A DNA stretch of 62,372 nucleotides. Source: Lentisphaerae bacterium GWF2_38_69 (GTDB lineage Bacteria > Verrucomicrobiota > Lentisphaeria > Victivallales > GWF2-38-69). The DNA lies in assembly GCA_001803205.1 (NCBI GenBank), contig MHBE01000054.1, positions 1 through 62,372 of the forward strand, read 5' to 3'. A program made the position numbers and the translations under genes. Below, in pieces: positions 51,786 through 60,430 of the stretch; the stretch's first letter is position 1; each line of letters opens with the position of its first letter. The notes below the pieces were generated by a model. It did no database searches, was not told the DNA's origin, and saw nothing but the letters and a program-made list of their open reading frames with translations.

Positions 51786-53060
51786 ATGTTTGCCAAGATT
51801 TCAAAAAAGACCATATTCTGTGCTGCCATCGGAACAACGCTTGAGTGGTATGACTTTACTGTATTTATCTATATAGCTCCACTGCTGTCTAAACTATTTT
51901 TTCCCTCAGAAGATAAACTTGTATCTATAATATCCACATTCGGGGTTTTCACCGCAGGCTATCTTATGCGTCCTTTAGGCGGAATTATTTTAGGTAATCT
52001 TGGAGATAAAATAGGACGAAAAAAGGTTCTTATCCTTTCTGTATGGCTCATGGCTGTTCCTATGGTTATTATTACATTCTTACCGACATACGATACTATT
52101 GGCATTTATGCTGTTTTGATTTTAACTCTGGCACGGATGCTCCAGGGCTTTTCAGTCGGAGGAGAGTATACCGGCGTTCTAGTTATGCTTTTAGAGCAGG
52201 CTCAACCGGAAAACAGAGGATTTATAGCTTCATGGGGGACATGCGTCTCCGGTTCTGGTGTTCTCTTAAGCTCGCTTGTCGTAGCATTGACAACCGGCTT
52301 TCTGGGAGACCAGACTATGCTTCAATTGGGATGGAGAATACCTTTTGCAATAGGAATACTAATAGCTGCCTTTTCTCTGGTCATGCAGTTTCAGATGAAA
52401 GAATCTCCTCATTTCGAAAAAATCAAAAAAGAAGGAAAAATATCAAAAAGACCTGCTTGGGACGCATTAAAGAAATATCCGGGAAAGATCTTTATTGTTT
52501 TCTGCCTTACAGGCTACTTGGGAATAGCTTACTACATGGTTGCGGCATTTCTTCCCACTTATCTGACTCTTGTTTTACACTATCCGCATGAAGAATCGCT
52601 AATTTTAACTACAGTTATTGCAGCCTTATATGCCTTTTCTGCTCCTTTGTGGGGAAAACTTTCCGATAAGGTTGGAAGAAAACCTCTCATGCTCGGTGGA
52701 ACACTGTTCTTTATATTCTTTGGATACCCAGTGTTTAAGATGTTCGCATCAGGCAATATTGTTTACGCGTATATAGCAGCCTTGCTTCTTATGACTGCCG
52801 TAACAGCATTTACAGCGGCATTTGTATCTTCAGTAAATGAACTTTTCCCGACAAATGAAAGGTTCAGCGGAATGTCTATAGGATATAACATTGGAAACGC
52901 CGCTCTCGGAGGCACTGCCCCACTGGTTTCAACACTACTCATCAGCTTAACAGGCAATGCAGTAGCTCCATGCTACTATCTGATAATCGGCGGGATTCTT
53001 ATTTTGTTTGTTATTGGTTCAATGAAGGAAACAGCAGGAAAACCTCTTGCAGAATATTAA
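51786..53060 (+). CDS. MHS-family MFS transporter
   Basis: The 424-residue protein has 12 hydrophobic segments. The N-terminus GTTLEWYDFTVFIYIAPLL and the loop GDKIGRKKVL are those of the metabolite:H+ symporter family that includes ProP, KgtP and ShiA, and the second half repeats the loop as LSDKVGRKPLM. I start at ATG 51786 because GGGAG precedes it properly; the upstream ATG 51774 lies within that site. The substrate is open: betaine/proline, a dicarboxylate or a related acid. It follows the phosphodiesterase after 58 bases. Confidence 0.88.
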   Translation: MFAKISKKTIFCAAIGTTLEWYDFTVFIYIAPLLSKLFFPSEDKLVSIISTFGVFTAGYLMRPLGGIILGNLGDKIGRKKVLILSVWLMAVPMVIITFLPTYDTIGIYAVLILTLARMLQGFSVGGEYTGVLVMLLEQAQPENRGFIASWGTCVSGSGVLLSSLVVALTTGFLGDQTMLQLGWRIPFAIGILIAAFSLVMQFQMKESPHFEKIKKEGKISKRPAWDALKKYPGKIFIVFCLTGYLGIAYYMVAAFLPTYLTLVLHYPHEESLILTTVIAALYAFSAPLWGKLSDKVGRKPLMLGGTLFFIFFGYPVFKMFASGNIVYAYIAALLLMTAVTAFTAAFVSSVNELFPTNERFSGMSIGYNIGNAALGGTAPLVSTLLISLTGNAVAPCYYLIIGGILILFVIGSMKETAGKPLAEY

Positions 53061-53182
53061 TAGAAAGAAAACAACTTTGTTTTAAAAAATGGATATTCGT
53101 AAACAGATGTTTCATGAGAAGGTTGATAAAAGCATTCGTAAAAGCGCATAATGAGGCGAAGATAAAATAAAGTCCAAACTAT

Positions 53183-53192
53183 CCCCCCCCCC
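53183..53192. repeat. Homopolymer run of ten C
   Basis: A run of ten C on the plus strand lies between the MHS transporter stop and the convergent yhcH-like gene, 6 bases past the latter's stop codon. It is outside any coding frame. In a genome this A/T-rich it stands out, and such runs vary in length by slippage. Confidence 0.8.
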
Positions 53193-53198
53193 AAATGG

Positions 53199-53645
53199 CT
53201 ATATTTTCACCTTAATGACAGCCTTATGTATAATGCCGCTTCCTATAATCGGAGCATGCGCATCCTCCGGGAAAAAGATTATAAACTGCCCGGGTCTTAC
53301 AGGTATGTAAAAGTCAACATCATCCGAATAAAATACAATATCAGTTTCTTCCTTATAAGGAGTCTTAACTCTGCAGCAGTCGGAAACGCTTTTCCATCCC
53401 ATTATCTCAATGGCATTAAAAGGAAGCTGGATATCAATGTAATTTTTATGAGCTTCAAGAGAAGCCCCATCTTTTGGCCTTGCCATAACTCTGTCCAGAC
53501 CTATGAAACCAAGATCATCCGGCATCTGATGTTTGCCTTCAGCTAAAGATTTTAAATCAACAGATTGAATAAAGTCGAATACATCTATGAGTTTGCTGAA
53601 ACATTTCTGGTATTTTCTAATGTATTCGAGTTTGTCAATTATCAT
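53199..53645 (-). CDS. YhcH/YjgK/YiaL family sugar protein
   Basis: The 148-residue protein belongs to the DUF386 family (YhcH, NanQ). It has the cupin-like strand order with HKNYIDIQLP, EIMGW, DIVFYSDDVDFYIPVRPGQF, FFPEDAHAPII and the final HKAVIKV, which contain the conserved His and Glu ligands. NanQ is a sialic acid anomerase, and YhcH genes usually stand beside amino-sugar genes. Here the neighbour is an MHS transporter and GreA, so the function may lie in carbohydrate handling more widely. AAGGAG stands 10 bases before the ATG. Confidence 0.88.
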   Translation of the reverse strand: MIIDKLEYIRKYQKCFSKLIDVFDFIQSVDLKSLAEGKHQMPDDLGFIGLDRVMARPKDGASLEAHKNYIDIQLPFNAIEIMGWKSVSDCCRVKTPYKEETDIVFYSDDVDFYIPVRPGQFIIFFPEDAHAPIIGSGIIHKAVIKVKI

Positions 53646-53738
53646 TGCCTGATACTCCTTTTTGCAAAAAATTATATAAAATTCTTATTGCAATGACAAC
53701 AAGGATTAAAGATATACAACATAGAAACTATTCAGAAG

Positions 53739-53767
53739 TTGAATTTGTGACAAAACACTTTTATAAA
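53739..53767 (+). promoter_or_regulatory. Sigma-70-type promoter for the long greA gene
   Basis: TTGAAT (53739-53744) and TATAAA (53762-53767) are separated by 17 bases. Both hexamers are one base off the consensus. It lies 37 bases before the GTG start, with a CGGAGT ribosome site between. It is the best promoter match I found besides the one before potA. Confidence 0.65.
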
Positions 53768-53803
53768 TAAACATGTTCTTTAACTATAAACGGAGTAACT
53801 ACT

Positions 53804-55906
53804 GTGCCTGAAACTATTACTGACCATCTGCTCAATGCTATCGATTCTAACGATAAAGCTCTCTTTGATCTTATTCTTAATTATTTGCAGGATAATGCAC
53901 TAAGTAAAGAAACATTAGAAGGGTTGACCATGATTATTGAAGCATTTCTTGAAAATCCTTCAGCCGCGCAAAACAGAACGGCTTTCATAGTGGATTTATC
54001 AAAGTATATGATTAATGATTTCGAACTATTAAGAACCGCTCTGCCTATAGCTATAAAGAGTTTTCTTTCATCTGAGATAAATAAAACTACTGCCGTAAAA
54101 GTACTGGGCGCAAAAAATAAATCTGTTCCATTGCCAATAGTTCACGCCAGATTCAATGCTCTTATGAAACTCAAAAAAGGTCAATGCTTCCATAACAGCA
54201 TATCCAGAAACTGGGCAATTGCAGGAGACATTGACTGGATGATAGGAACAATCTCCGTTTATGATTTTAGAAATACTTATATTCAGGATATCGAACTTGA
54301 TTCTTTCCTTGAGAAATCTCATATGTTCGAAAGAACTGAAAAATTAGAAAAGATTATACTCATTAAAGGAAAACCAGACAAAACCTCATTTATCGATATC
54401 ATTCATTCAAGCGCAGTTCTGCCTGTCTCTGAAGCTTCCATCAAATCCATTGCTCTGGAAACTTTCGTTCCTAAAAATTTTACTCTTCCCGAATTCAATA
54501 TCTGGTGGGAATCCTCTCTTGAAAAAAAATCTGATTCATCCGCTCCTGTTCAGCCTAAATTAGATATTAATAGCGCAAGGAGCATCCATGAACTGCATAC
54601 GATTTTAAGAACTATCGAATCATCTCTAAAACTTATCACTGATGAAAAAGTTATAACTCACATATCTGAAGTTTTAAATCAGATTAAACCTTATTCTAAA
54701 GCCAAAGATTATCTAAATTGGGTAGAATCTATATCTATGCTTATGCCGATTATCCCTGAGGGTGCAGTAAACTCACTGGCTCCAAAAGATCTAAAAGTTT
54801 ATGATGTTATCTGGCCTAAAGATGAAATGAACGATATCTGCCTCAATACATGGACCCAGCTAAAAGCACTGGATCTTACAAACTGGATTGTCTTCACTGA
54901 AAAAGTATTAGGCCAGGAGTATCTTAAGAAAGCCCTTCCTCTGCTTCCATGGAAAGTATGGCCCGCTATCTGCAGCAAACTCAGTGTGACATTTGTAGAA
55001 TCAATTATTGAGGAAGCCAGTAAAATCACAAGCGCAGAAATGCTTATCTGGATCTGGAAAAACAAAGAAAAATTAGGCAGCGATACCCTTTCCAAACTTT
55101 CTTATTCTGTTGTAATTCCGGCAATATACAGATCAAAAACAGGAGCTCTCTGGCAAGCAGGCCCTAAAGAATTAAGAAAACTCCTTCTCGATAGCCCTGA
55201 ATTTCTGTTACAAATAATAGGCAAAGATGCTGAAGAAAATGTAATTAACTTTATAGAATATTTAAATAACTCAAGCGCTCTTACATCAGTAGATAAACAA
55301 AGCCTTATCGTAAAACTTTCCAGACTTTCCCAGAAAACTAAAGAAATAGTTAACTCTGACAGAGTAAAAAAAATGATTGCAAGCAAACAAACCAGAGCTC
55401 CCCAATCCCCAAACTCTGAAACATATATTACATCATACAAGTCATTTAACAGCAAAATCAAAGAACTGCAAGAGCTCATCAACAAACATATTCCTGAAAA
55501 TACAGAAGCAATAGCCGTAGCAAGAGCTCATGGCGACCTTAGGGAAAATGCTGAGTATTCTGCAGCCAAAGAAAGGCAGAAATTTCTAAACGAACAAAGA
55601 ATTATCCTTGAATCAAGAATCTCATCAACTCAGCCTACAGACTTTTCCGATATCCAGGTTAATGATACGGTCGTGATTGGTTCAACTATAGAAATAGCAT
55701 ATGATGACGGCAAAAAAGAAGTTTTCCATATACTCGGAGCCTGGGACAGTGATCCGGCAAAAAAATATGTCTCTTATGAAACAGAATTAGGTCGTGCAGT
55801 AACAGGAAAAAAAGTAAATGAAAAAGTTGCGCTCCCTGATAGTAAATCAGGCACAATAGCATCCATTGCAAAAATATCTCAATCAATAATAGAAGAGCTT
55901 AAATAA
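53804..55906 (+). CDS. greA: Long GreA: transcription elongation factor with ~540-residue N-terminal extension
   Basis: The 700-residue protein starts at GTG with CGGAGT before it. The last ~155 residues are a complete GreA: a coiled coil with the acidic tip AHGDLRENAEYSAAKERQ (Asp and Glu that bring Mg into the RNA polymerase active site) and then the FKBP-like domain (FSDIQVNDTVVIGS, then AVTGKKVNEKVALP). The first ~540 residues are helical and unlike other families. This layout matches the ~700-residue GreA of Chlamydia and relatives. GreA rescues backtracked RNA polymerase by stimulating RNA cleavage. A promoter is found 37 bases upstream. A lipoprotein gene follows after 5 bases. Confidence 0.93.
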   Translation: MPETITDHLLNAIDSNDKALFDLILNYLQDNALSKETLEGLTMIIEAFLENPSAAQNRTAFIVDLSKYMINDFELLRTALPIAIKSFLSSEINKTTAVKVLGAKNKSVPLPIVHARFNALMKLKKGQCFHNSISRNWAIAGDIDWMIGTISVYDFRNTYIQDIELDSFLEKSHMFERTEKLEKIILIKGKPDKTSFIDIIHSSAVLPVSEASIKSIALETFVPKNFTLPEFNIWWESSLEKKSDSSAPVQPKLDINSARSIHELHTILRTIESSLKLITDEKVITHISEVLNQIKPYSKAKDYLNWVESISMLMPIIPEGAVNSLAPKDLKVYDVIWPKDEMNDICLNTWTQLKALDLTNWIVFTEKVLGQEYLKKALPLLPWKVWPAICSKLSVTFVESIIEEASKITSAEMLIWIWKNKEKLGSDTLSKLSYSVVIPAIYRSKTGALWQAGPKELRKLLLDSPEFLLQIIGKDAEENVINFIEYLNNSSALTSVDKQSLIVKLSRLSQKTKEIVNSDRVKKMIASKQTRAPQSPNSETYITSYKSFNSKIKELQELINKHIPENTEAIAVARAHGDLRENAEYSAAKERQKFLNEQRIILESRISSTQPTDFSDIQVNDTVVIGSTIEIAYDDGKKEVFHILGAWDSDPAKKYVSYETELGRAVTGKKVNEKVALPDSKSGTIASIAKISQSIIEELK

Positions 55907-55911
55907 ACATT

Positions 55912-56454
55912 ATGTTAAAGAAATACTTTCATTTAAGTACTATTATATTAACACTTTCAATTACTTCGTGCCAGAGCAGCCTGCCTCCAGGCAATCCCCC
56001 TGATGGCCCAATAGTTACCATAGAAAACAACAATAACGCAATCCTTAATGAGAGTACTGCCGTTGAAAAAATGGTCACTGCATTAGCCACATCAGACCCA
56101 ATAATCAATGCATATCCCATCGCCCATATAATACAAGGCAGATCTAATGCCCAGATCGAATACTCGGCGCAAGCTTCTGCTCTTTCCTCAAAAGTACTTA
56201 GAGAGCTTATCGCAACCGGTGTTGCAAACTGCGGTACAGGCAATAGCTCAGATCCAGAACTCGAGTTGACATCTTCTTTCGTTAAACTTCAGACCATGGA
56301 GAATGGAAATATTGTTTTCAAATGGATTATAGATATTACCAGAAAAGGTATGTCAGATAAACTTTACAGTTACGGGTTAAAAATAGAAATAGTACCCATA
56401 AATACCAGTGTCAGCAATATAAAACCAGAAGAAATAACACCTGTTTACAAATAA
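55912..56454 (+). CDS. Hypothetical lipoprotein, LpoB-like layout
   Basis: The 180-residue protein has a lipoprotein signal (LSTIILTLSITSC), a short Pro/Gly-rich linker (SLPPGNPPDGP) and an alpha/beta domain with VEKMVTALATSDPI, SSKVLRELIATG and an amphipathic strand FKWIIDITRKG. The length and linker resemble LpoB-like peptidoglycan-synthase activators, but the match is of form only. It starts 5 bases after greA and shares its transcript. Nearly tail to tail with the next gene (6 bases). Confidence 0.55.
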   Translation: MLKKYFHLSTIILTLSITSCQSSLPPGNPPDGPIVTIENNNNAILNESTAVEKMVTALATSDPIINAYPIAHIIQGRSNAQIEYSAQASALSSKVLRELIATGVANCGTGNSSDPELELTSSFVKLQTMENGNIVFKWIIDITRKGMSDKLYSYGLKIEIVPINTSVSNIKPEEITPVYK

Positions 56455-56460
56455 CGATTT

Positions 56461-56775
56461 CTACGAATAGAAGATAGCCCAAACGGAGTCATCAATTTTA
56501 AAACTGAAACTAAACGAAAATCCGGCGGTATAACGAATATTTATCTCTCCGATCAATCCGTCTTCAGTCCAGTCTTCAACAGGGACTATAGTATATATTT
56601 TCTTGGATTTACTAGATGAAACTTCTTCAAGACAGAGCACTATCCTTTCGTCTGTCTCAAATCCGCCGGAAAGCTCCATTGAAATAGCTCTTTCACATGC
56701 TTTATTCAGAACAGCTGAAGCATTTTTTCTGTCAAAAATAATATCTTTTTTACTAATTTTTACGAACTTTATCAT
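56461..56775 (-). CDS. Hypothetical protein coupled to the UDP-sugar pyrophosphorylase
   Basis: Unrecognised, with 104 residues. The N-terminus (MIKFVKISKKDIIFD) is basic, the middle has IVLCLEEVSSSKSKK and the end is a beta-rich strand pair rich in Phe and Ser (GFSFSFSFKIDDSVWAIF). No membrane segment or signal is seen. Its start overlaps the stop of the UDP-sugar pyrophosphorylase gene by 4 bases, so translation is coupled and the two probably act together. It faces the greA-linked lipoprotein at 6 bases. Confidence 0.55.
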   Translation of the reverse strand: MIKFVKISKKDIIFDRKNASAVLNKACERAISMELSGGFETDERIVLCLEEVSSSKSKKIYTIVPVEDWTEDGLIGEINIRYTAGFSFSFSFKIDDSVWAIFYS

Positions 56776-58196
56776 TCGAAATACTCTGAACTTCCTCTGG
56801 TTATTTTTTGTAATATCATATTAGTTTTTCTCATAGCGACATCTTCTTCGTCAAGATATACAGCAGGTGAAAGCTCCAGTATGCAGTCTGGTTTTCCTTG
56901 CAAACTTTTAGGAATATGGACTCCTGCATACTTTTCAATCCATTCAGCATCTCTGTCAATAAGCATCTGACGGCAACTTTCAACTGAATCAATACCCGTC
57001 TTATTTTTAGTCGGAGCAAATTGCTTACACCTGTCTCCTTCAAGAATCAAAGTATTATTTGCTAAGGGAAGCGCATCAAAAATAAATGTCTCAAGTTTAA
57101 CAGCATTTTCCTTATCAGGTTCCACTCTTACACCACTGTCATTTGTGTAAGCTACTTTCTTGTCTGCCCTGTGCCAGGGTAAAGATATAAAACCGTTCGC
57201 GGTCAGCCTTTCTACAAAAGTTTTTGAAATAATGTGAATTGCCGGGCTTCCGGCAATGAAAGCTAGAGTTCCATCACTGTTTTTCTTTTCTGCGAGAGCA
57301 TTAGGTAAATCACTGTATTCGATAATCATTGTTTTCCCTTCAGATATACAGAAATTACCGAGTTTTTCAAATGGTCCGGTTTTAGGAATCATAATGGCGC
57401 TCATTTCAGATTTCATAAGTTCATGTAGACCAATAAACAAAGGGTCGGTTATTGGGACAAGAGGATTATCTACCTGAAAATAGGAAATATGCTCAATGCC
57501 TCTTTTATTCATGTCGTCAAGCGCTCCAGACTTTCTTAGCGCCAAAAGACTTCCACCGTGCCCATTGGGAGAAAGAGCCAAAGAGTATTTTGTATCCAAC
57601 AGCACCTTCCCGTCTCTTCCTATTGCCGGCATTGTTCCCTGCTTGAAAAACATCACATTTTTCTTATCCAATCCAAAGTATTTATTGGATTCAAAAGCTT
57701 TTTCCGTATCAGCATGATTCATATCGCTTGTCATAATATACCATGGAATTGATGCTGAATATTTTTCAGAGGCGCGCGCTATCTTCTCGGCAAAGTACTG
57801 AAAAAGAGTTTTTCCTTTAACTGGAGTTATAGGATAAGTTCCTTTGGGACCATTGAACCCAAGCCTAGTGCCCTGCCCGCCGGCAACAGTAAAAGCGGCT
57901 ATTTTAGATTCTGCTATTAACTCTTTTCCTCTTATTACTGCCTGCTCGTAAAGTTCCTGGTGTTCTTTGTTTTTGGGGATTAGAGGGTAAAATGGCGCGG
58001 GGGACAGATCCGATGGAATTTTTATATCAGGCTTCTTAAGGATATACTCTTTAATAAGCTTATCAAGATCCTTCCAGTCTATATCGTTAAGCTGAGAAAC
58101 TAATATTCCCTGCTCTTTAGAAGACAGCTCTTCCCAAAATTTCAGAAGATGTTCCTGTCCAAATCCTGCAAGTTTTTCGCTTATTTCATTAATCAT
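56772..58196 (-). CDS. UDP-sugar pyrophosphorylase (UDPGP type 1, UAP1-like)
   Basis: The start is ATG 58196 (MINEISEKLAGFGQEHL), with AAGGA about 9 bases before it; the 13 residues upstream in the longer frame are not needed. The 474-residue protein has the nucleotide-binding signature VAGGQGTRLGFNGPKG, then WYIMTSDMN, KQGTMPAI, SPNGHGGSL and FQVDNPLVP, which are the UDP-N-acetylglucosamine pyrophosphorylase (eukaryote-type UAP1) motifs rather than the usual bacterial GlmU. It makes UDP-GlcNAc or a related UDP-sugar. UAP1-type enzymes are found in PVC bacteria and eukaryotes. It is followed in operon by the small hypothetical protein with 4 bases overlap. Confidence 0.9.
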   Translation of the reverse strand: MINEISEKLAGFGQEHLLKFWEELSSKEQGILVSQLNDIDWKDLDKLIKEYILKKPDIKIPSDLSPAPFYPLIPKNKEHQELYEQAVIRGKELIAESKIAAFTVAGGQGTRLGFNGPKGTYPITPVKGKTLFQYFAEKIARASEKYSASIPWYIMTSDMNHADTEKAFESNKYFGLDKKNVMFFKQGTMPAIGRDGKVLLDTKYSLALSPNGHGGSLLALRKSGALDDMNKRGIEHISYFQVDNPLVPITDPLFIGLHELMKSEMSAIMIPKTGPFEKLGNFCISEGKTMIIEYSDLPNALAEKKNSDGTLAFIAGSPAIHIISKTFVERLTANGFISLPWHRADKKVAYTNDSGVRVEPDKENAVKLETFIFDALPLANNTLILEGDRCKQFAPTKNKTGIDSVESCRQMLIDRDAEWIEKYAGVHIPKSLQGKPDCILELSPAVYLDEEDVAMRKTNMILQKITRGSSEYFE

Positions 58197-58342
58197 AGCA
58201 TTAATCCTTTCTTTACAATTTATTCTCAAAAACAAATATCAAATACCTGTGATTATATCAAATGTTATTTATCAATAAAGATTCTGAATTGTTAAATTAC
58301 TACTAACTTTTTATCAGAGTTTAATTTTGTACAAATTTAATA

Positions 58343-58370
58343 TTGAATTGCCAATAGCATTCCTTATAAT
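58343..58370 (+). promoter_or_regulatory. Sigma-70-type promoter for potABCD
   Basis: TTGAAT (58343-58348) and TATAAT (58365-58370), a perfect -10, are separated by 16 bases. The potA start is 50 bases downstream. It is the only strong promoter in the 220-base divergent gap before the operon. Confidence 0.7.
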
Positions 58371-58419
58371 TCTTTAGAATTTTTGTTTTTTTTAACTCGA
58401 AAATCTTTTGGATCTTACA

Positions 58420-59556
58420 ATGATGAATGATTTTTTAATCTTTGAAAACATATCAAAGAAATTCGGAAAACAGCAAGTAATAAATAATGTTACTTTTCCT
58501 GTATCTAAAGGCGAAGTTTTTTCGCTTCTTGGCCCCAGCGGTTGCGGTAAAACCACTCTCCTGAGAATTTGCGCAGGCCTTGAAGAACCTGATAACGGCA
58601 GAGTAATACTTGACGGAAAAGATATTACGGATTTTTCTCCTAACAAAAGACAGGTTAACACTGTATTTCAGAATTATGCATTGTTCCCTCATATGACAGT
58701 CAGAGACAATATTGCTTTTGGACCCAGAACTGCAGGGTGGAATAATAAAAAAATTGCTTCAGAAGTCCATTTCTTTCTGGAGCTCATTCAAATGAGTGAA
58801 CACAAAAACAAATACCCTCATCAATTAAGCGGTGGACAAAGGCAGCGAATAGCTATCGCCAGAGCGCTGATAAACAGGCCACTAGTCCTGCTTCTCGACG
58901 AACCTCTGGCTGCACTAGATCTCAAACTCAGACAGAGAATGCTTATAGAACTCGATACTATTCACGATCAAATCGGAACTACCTTTCTTTTTGTTACACA
59001 TGACCAGAGTGAAGCAATGAGTATCAGTGATAAAATAGCAGTCATGAATAAAGGCGTTATTGAGCAAATCGGAACTCCTGCTCAGATTTATGAGGCTCCA
59101 ACAACAAGTTTTGTCGCCGCGTTTATTGGCGACACAAACTTTTTTGAAGGTACTGTAAGCGAGATGATTAATAGTGAAATAAGCAGAATAGCTCCTTCTG
59201 ACTTCCCAGAAATTACCGTTTACAATGATAAGCATCTCTCAATCGGAACAAAAGTTTACCTGAGTATCAGGCCTGAAAAACTTAATATCGCCAAGACACA
59301 GCCCAATACTGATAAACTTATTAACATTTTTAAGGGCACGGTAGAAGATATAATATATCTGGGTTCCATGACAAAATTCTGGGTAACAACTCAAAACTAC
59401 AAGTTAAGTATTATTAAACAGCATTCCAGCTTTCTTCTCGACGAAGAACCTATAAGATGGAAAGACGAAGTCTGGATATCCTGGAATCCTGAGCACGGTT
59501 ATCTGCTGGACCAATATGCTGAAACAGATGAGAATCTACTAACCATTCCAACTTAA
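58420..59556 (+). CDS. potA: Spermidine/putrescine ABC transporter ATPase
   Basis: The start is at ATG 58420 or 58423; the in-frame TTG at 58408 is less likely. The 378-residue protein is an ABC ATPase: Walker A GPSGCGKTTLL, Q-loop FQNYALFPHMTV, signature LSGGQRQRIAIARAL, Walker B LLLDEPLAALD, His in VTHDQSEAM. A C-terminal TOBE-type regulatory domain follows from about 245, with RPEKLNIA. It powers polyamine import with the PotB/PotC permeases and the PotD binding protein encoded directly behind it. A strong promoter is 50 bases upstream. Confidence 0.95.
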   Translation: MMNDFLIFENISKKFGKQQVINNVTFPVSKGEVFSLLGPSGCGKTTLLRICAGLEEPDNGRVILDGKDITDFSPNKRQVNTVFQNYALFPHMTVRDNIAFGPRTAGWNNKKIASEVHFFLELIQMSEHKNKYPHQLSGGQRQRIAIARALINRPLVLLLDEPLAALDLKLRQRMLIELDTIHDQIGTTFLFVTHDQSEAMSISDKIAVMNKGVIEQIGTPAQIYEAPTTSFVAAFIGDTNFFEGTVSEMINSEISRIAPSDFPEITVYNDKHLSIGTKVYLSIRPEKLNIAKTQPNTDKLINIFKGTVEDIIYLGSMTKFWVTTQNYKLSIIKQHSSFLLDEEPIRWKDEVWISWNPEHGYLLDQYAETDENLLTIPT

Positions 59557-59562
59557 TAAGAG

Positions 59563-60426
59563 ATGAAATCTGATTCAAGTAAAAATAAAATTACAGAGAT
59601 TCTAATAAGCGCTCCGACTCTTAGTTGGCTTACGGTATTTTTCCTCATCCCGACTATTATGGCAATAATTATGGCACTGAGGCCCTCGAACCCATATGGA
59701 GACCTTTTGCCCGGATGGACTTTGGAAAATTTTAAAACAATCTTTTCACCTATCTATATTTCCGTAGTATGGAGAACAATATGGGTAAGTATTTTATCTA
59801 CAATTATCTGTCTTCTTTTTTCTGTACCAGTTGGATACTATATGGCTAGATTGTCTGAAAAGTTCAGGAAAATAATTCTATTTCTAGTCATCGTGCCCTT
59901 TTGGACAAACTTCCTTATACGAATATTCGCATGGAAACTTATTCTAAACCCTGACGGGCTAATACATAAAACTTTTGTTTTTCTTGGAATAATTCCAAGT
60001 GGAGGTTCTCTTATTTACAACACAGGCACTGTAATACTCGTCATAATTTATACATATCTGCCTTTTGCCATTTTGCCTATTTTCGCAGCTGCCGAAAGAT
60101 TTGACTTCAAATTACTTGAAGCCGCCAGAGATTTGGGCGCTACCCGATGGTTAGCTTTTTTACATATCTTCATTCCTAATATATCAAAAGGTTTAATGGC
60201 AGCTGCCGCCATGGTCTTAATACCTTGCCTCGGTTCATATGTAATTCCCGATCTTGTCGGAGGAACCAATTCCCAGATGGTCGGCAATCTTATCGCAAAT
60301 CAGGCATTCGTGGCCAGAAACATCCCAATGGCTGCTGCCTGGTCCACATTACTAATGGCGATGATTCTGCTTCCACTTGGCTTAATCTTATGCGTTAAGA
60401 TCTTACTTGACAAGAATAAGGATTAA
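59563..60426 (+). CDS. potB: Spermidine/putrescine ABC transporter permease PotB
   Basis: The 287-residue protein has six membrane segments. The ATPase-contact (EAA) loop is EAARDLGATRWLAFLHI, followed by the GLMAAAAMVLIPCLGSYVIP segment. It is the first of the two permeases and the gene begins 6 bases after potA. The N-terminal extension is short, as in PotB/PotH proteins. Confidence 0.94.
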   Translation: MKSDSSKNKITEILISAPTLSWLTVFFLIPTIMAIIMALRPSNPYGDLLPGWTLENFKTIFSPIYISVVWRTIWVSILSTIICLLFSVPVGYYMARLSEKFRKIILFLVIVPFWTNFLIRIFAWKLILNPDGLIHKTFVFLGIIPSGGSLIYNTGTVILVIIYTYLPFAILPIFAAAERFDFKLLEAARDLGATRWLAFLHIFIPNISKGLMAAAAMVLIPCLGSYVIPDLVGGTNSQMVGNLIANQAFVARNIPMAAAWSTLLMAMILLPLGLILCVKILLDKNKD

Positions 60427-60430
60427 TAAC

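Noticed and set aside
52043-52591. 182-residue plus-strand frame inside the MHS transporter
   Set aside because: Out-of-frame overlap of a well-conserved transporter; no family signature.
53092-53154. 20-codon ORF between the MHS transporter and yhcH-like gene
   Set aside because: Short, no ribosome site that stands out and no homologue known to me; not supportable.
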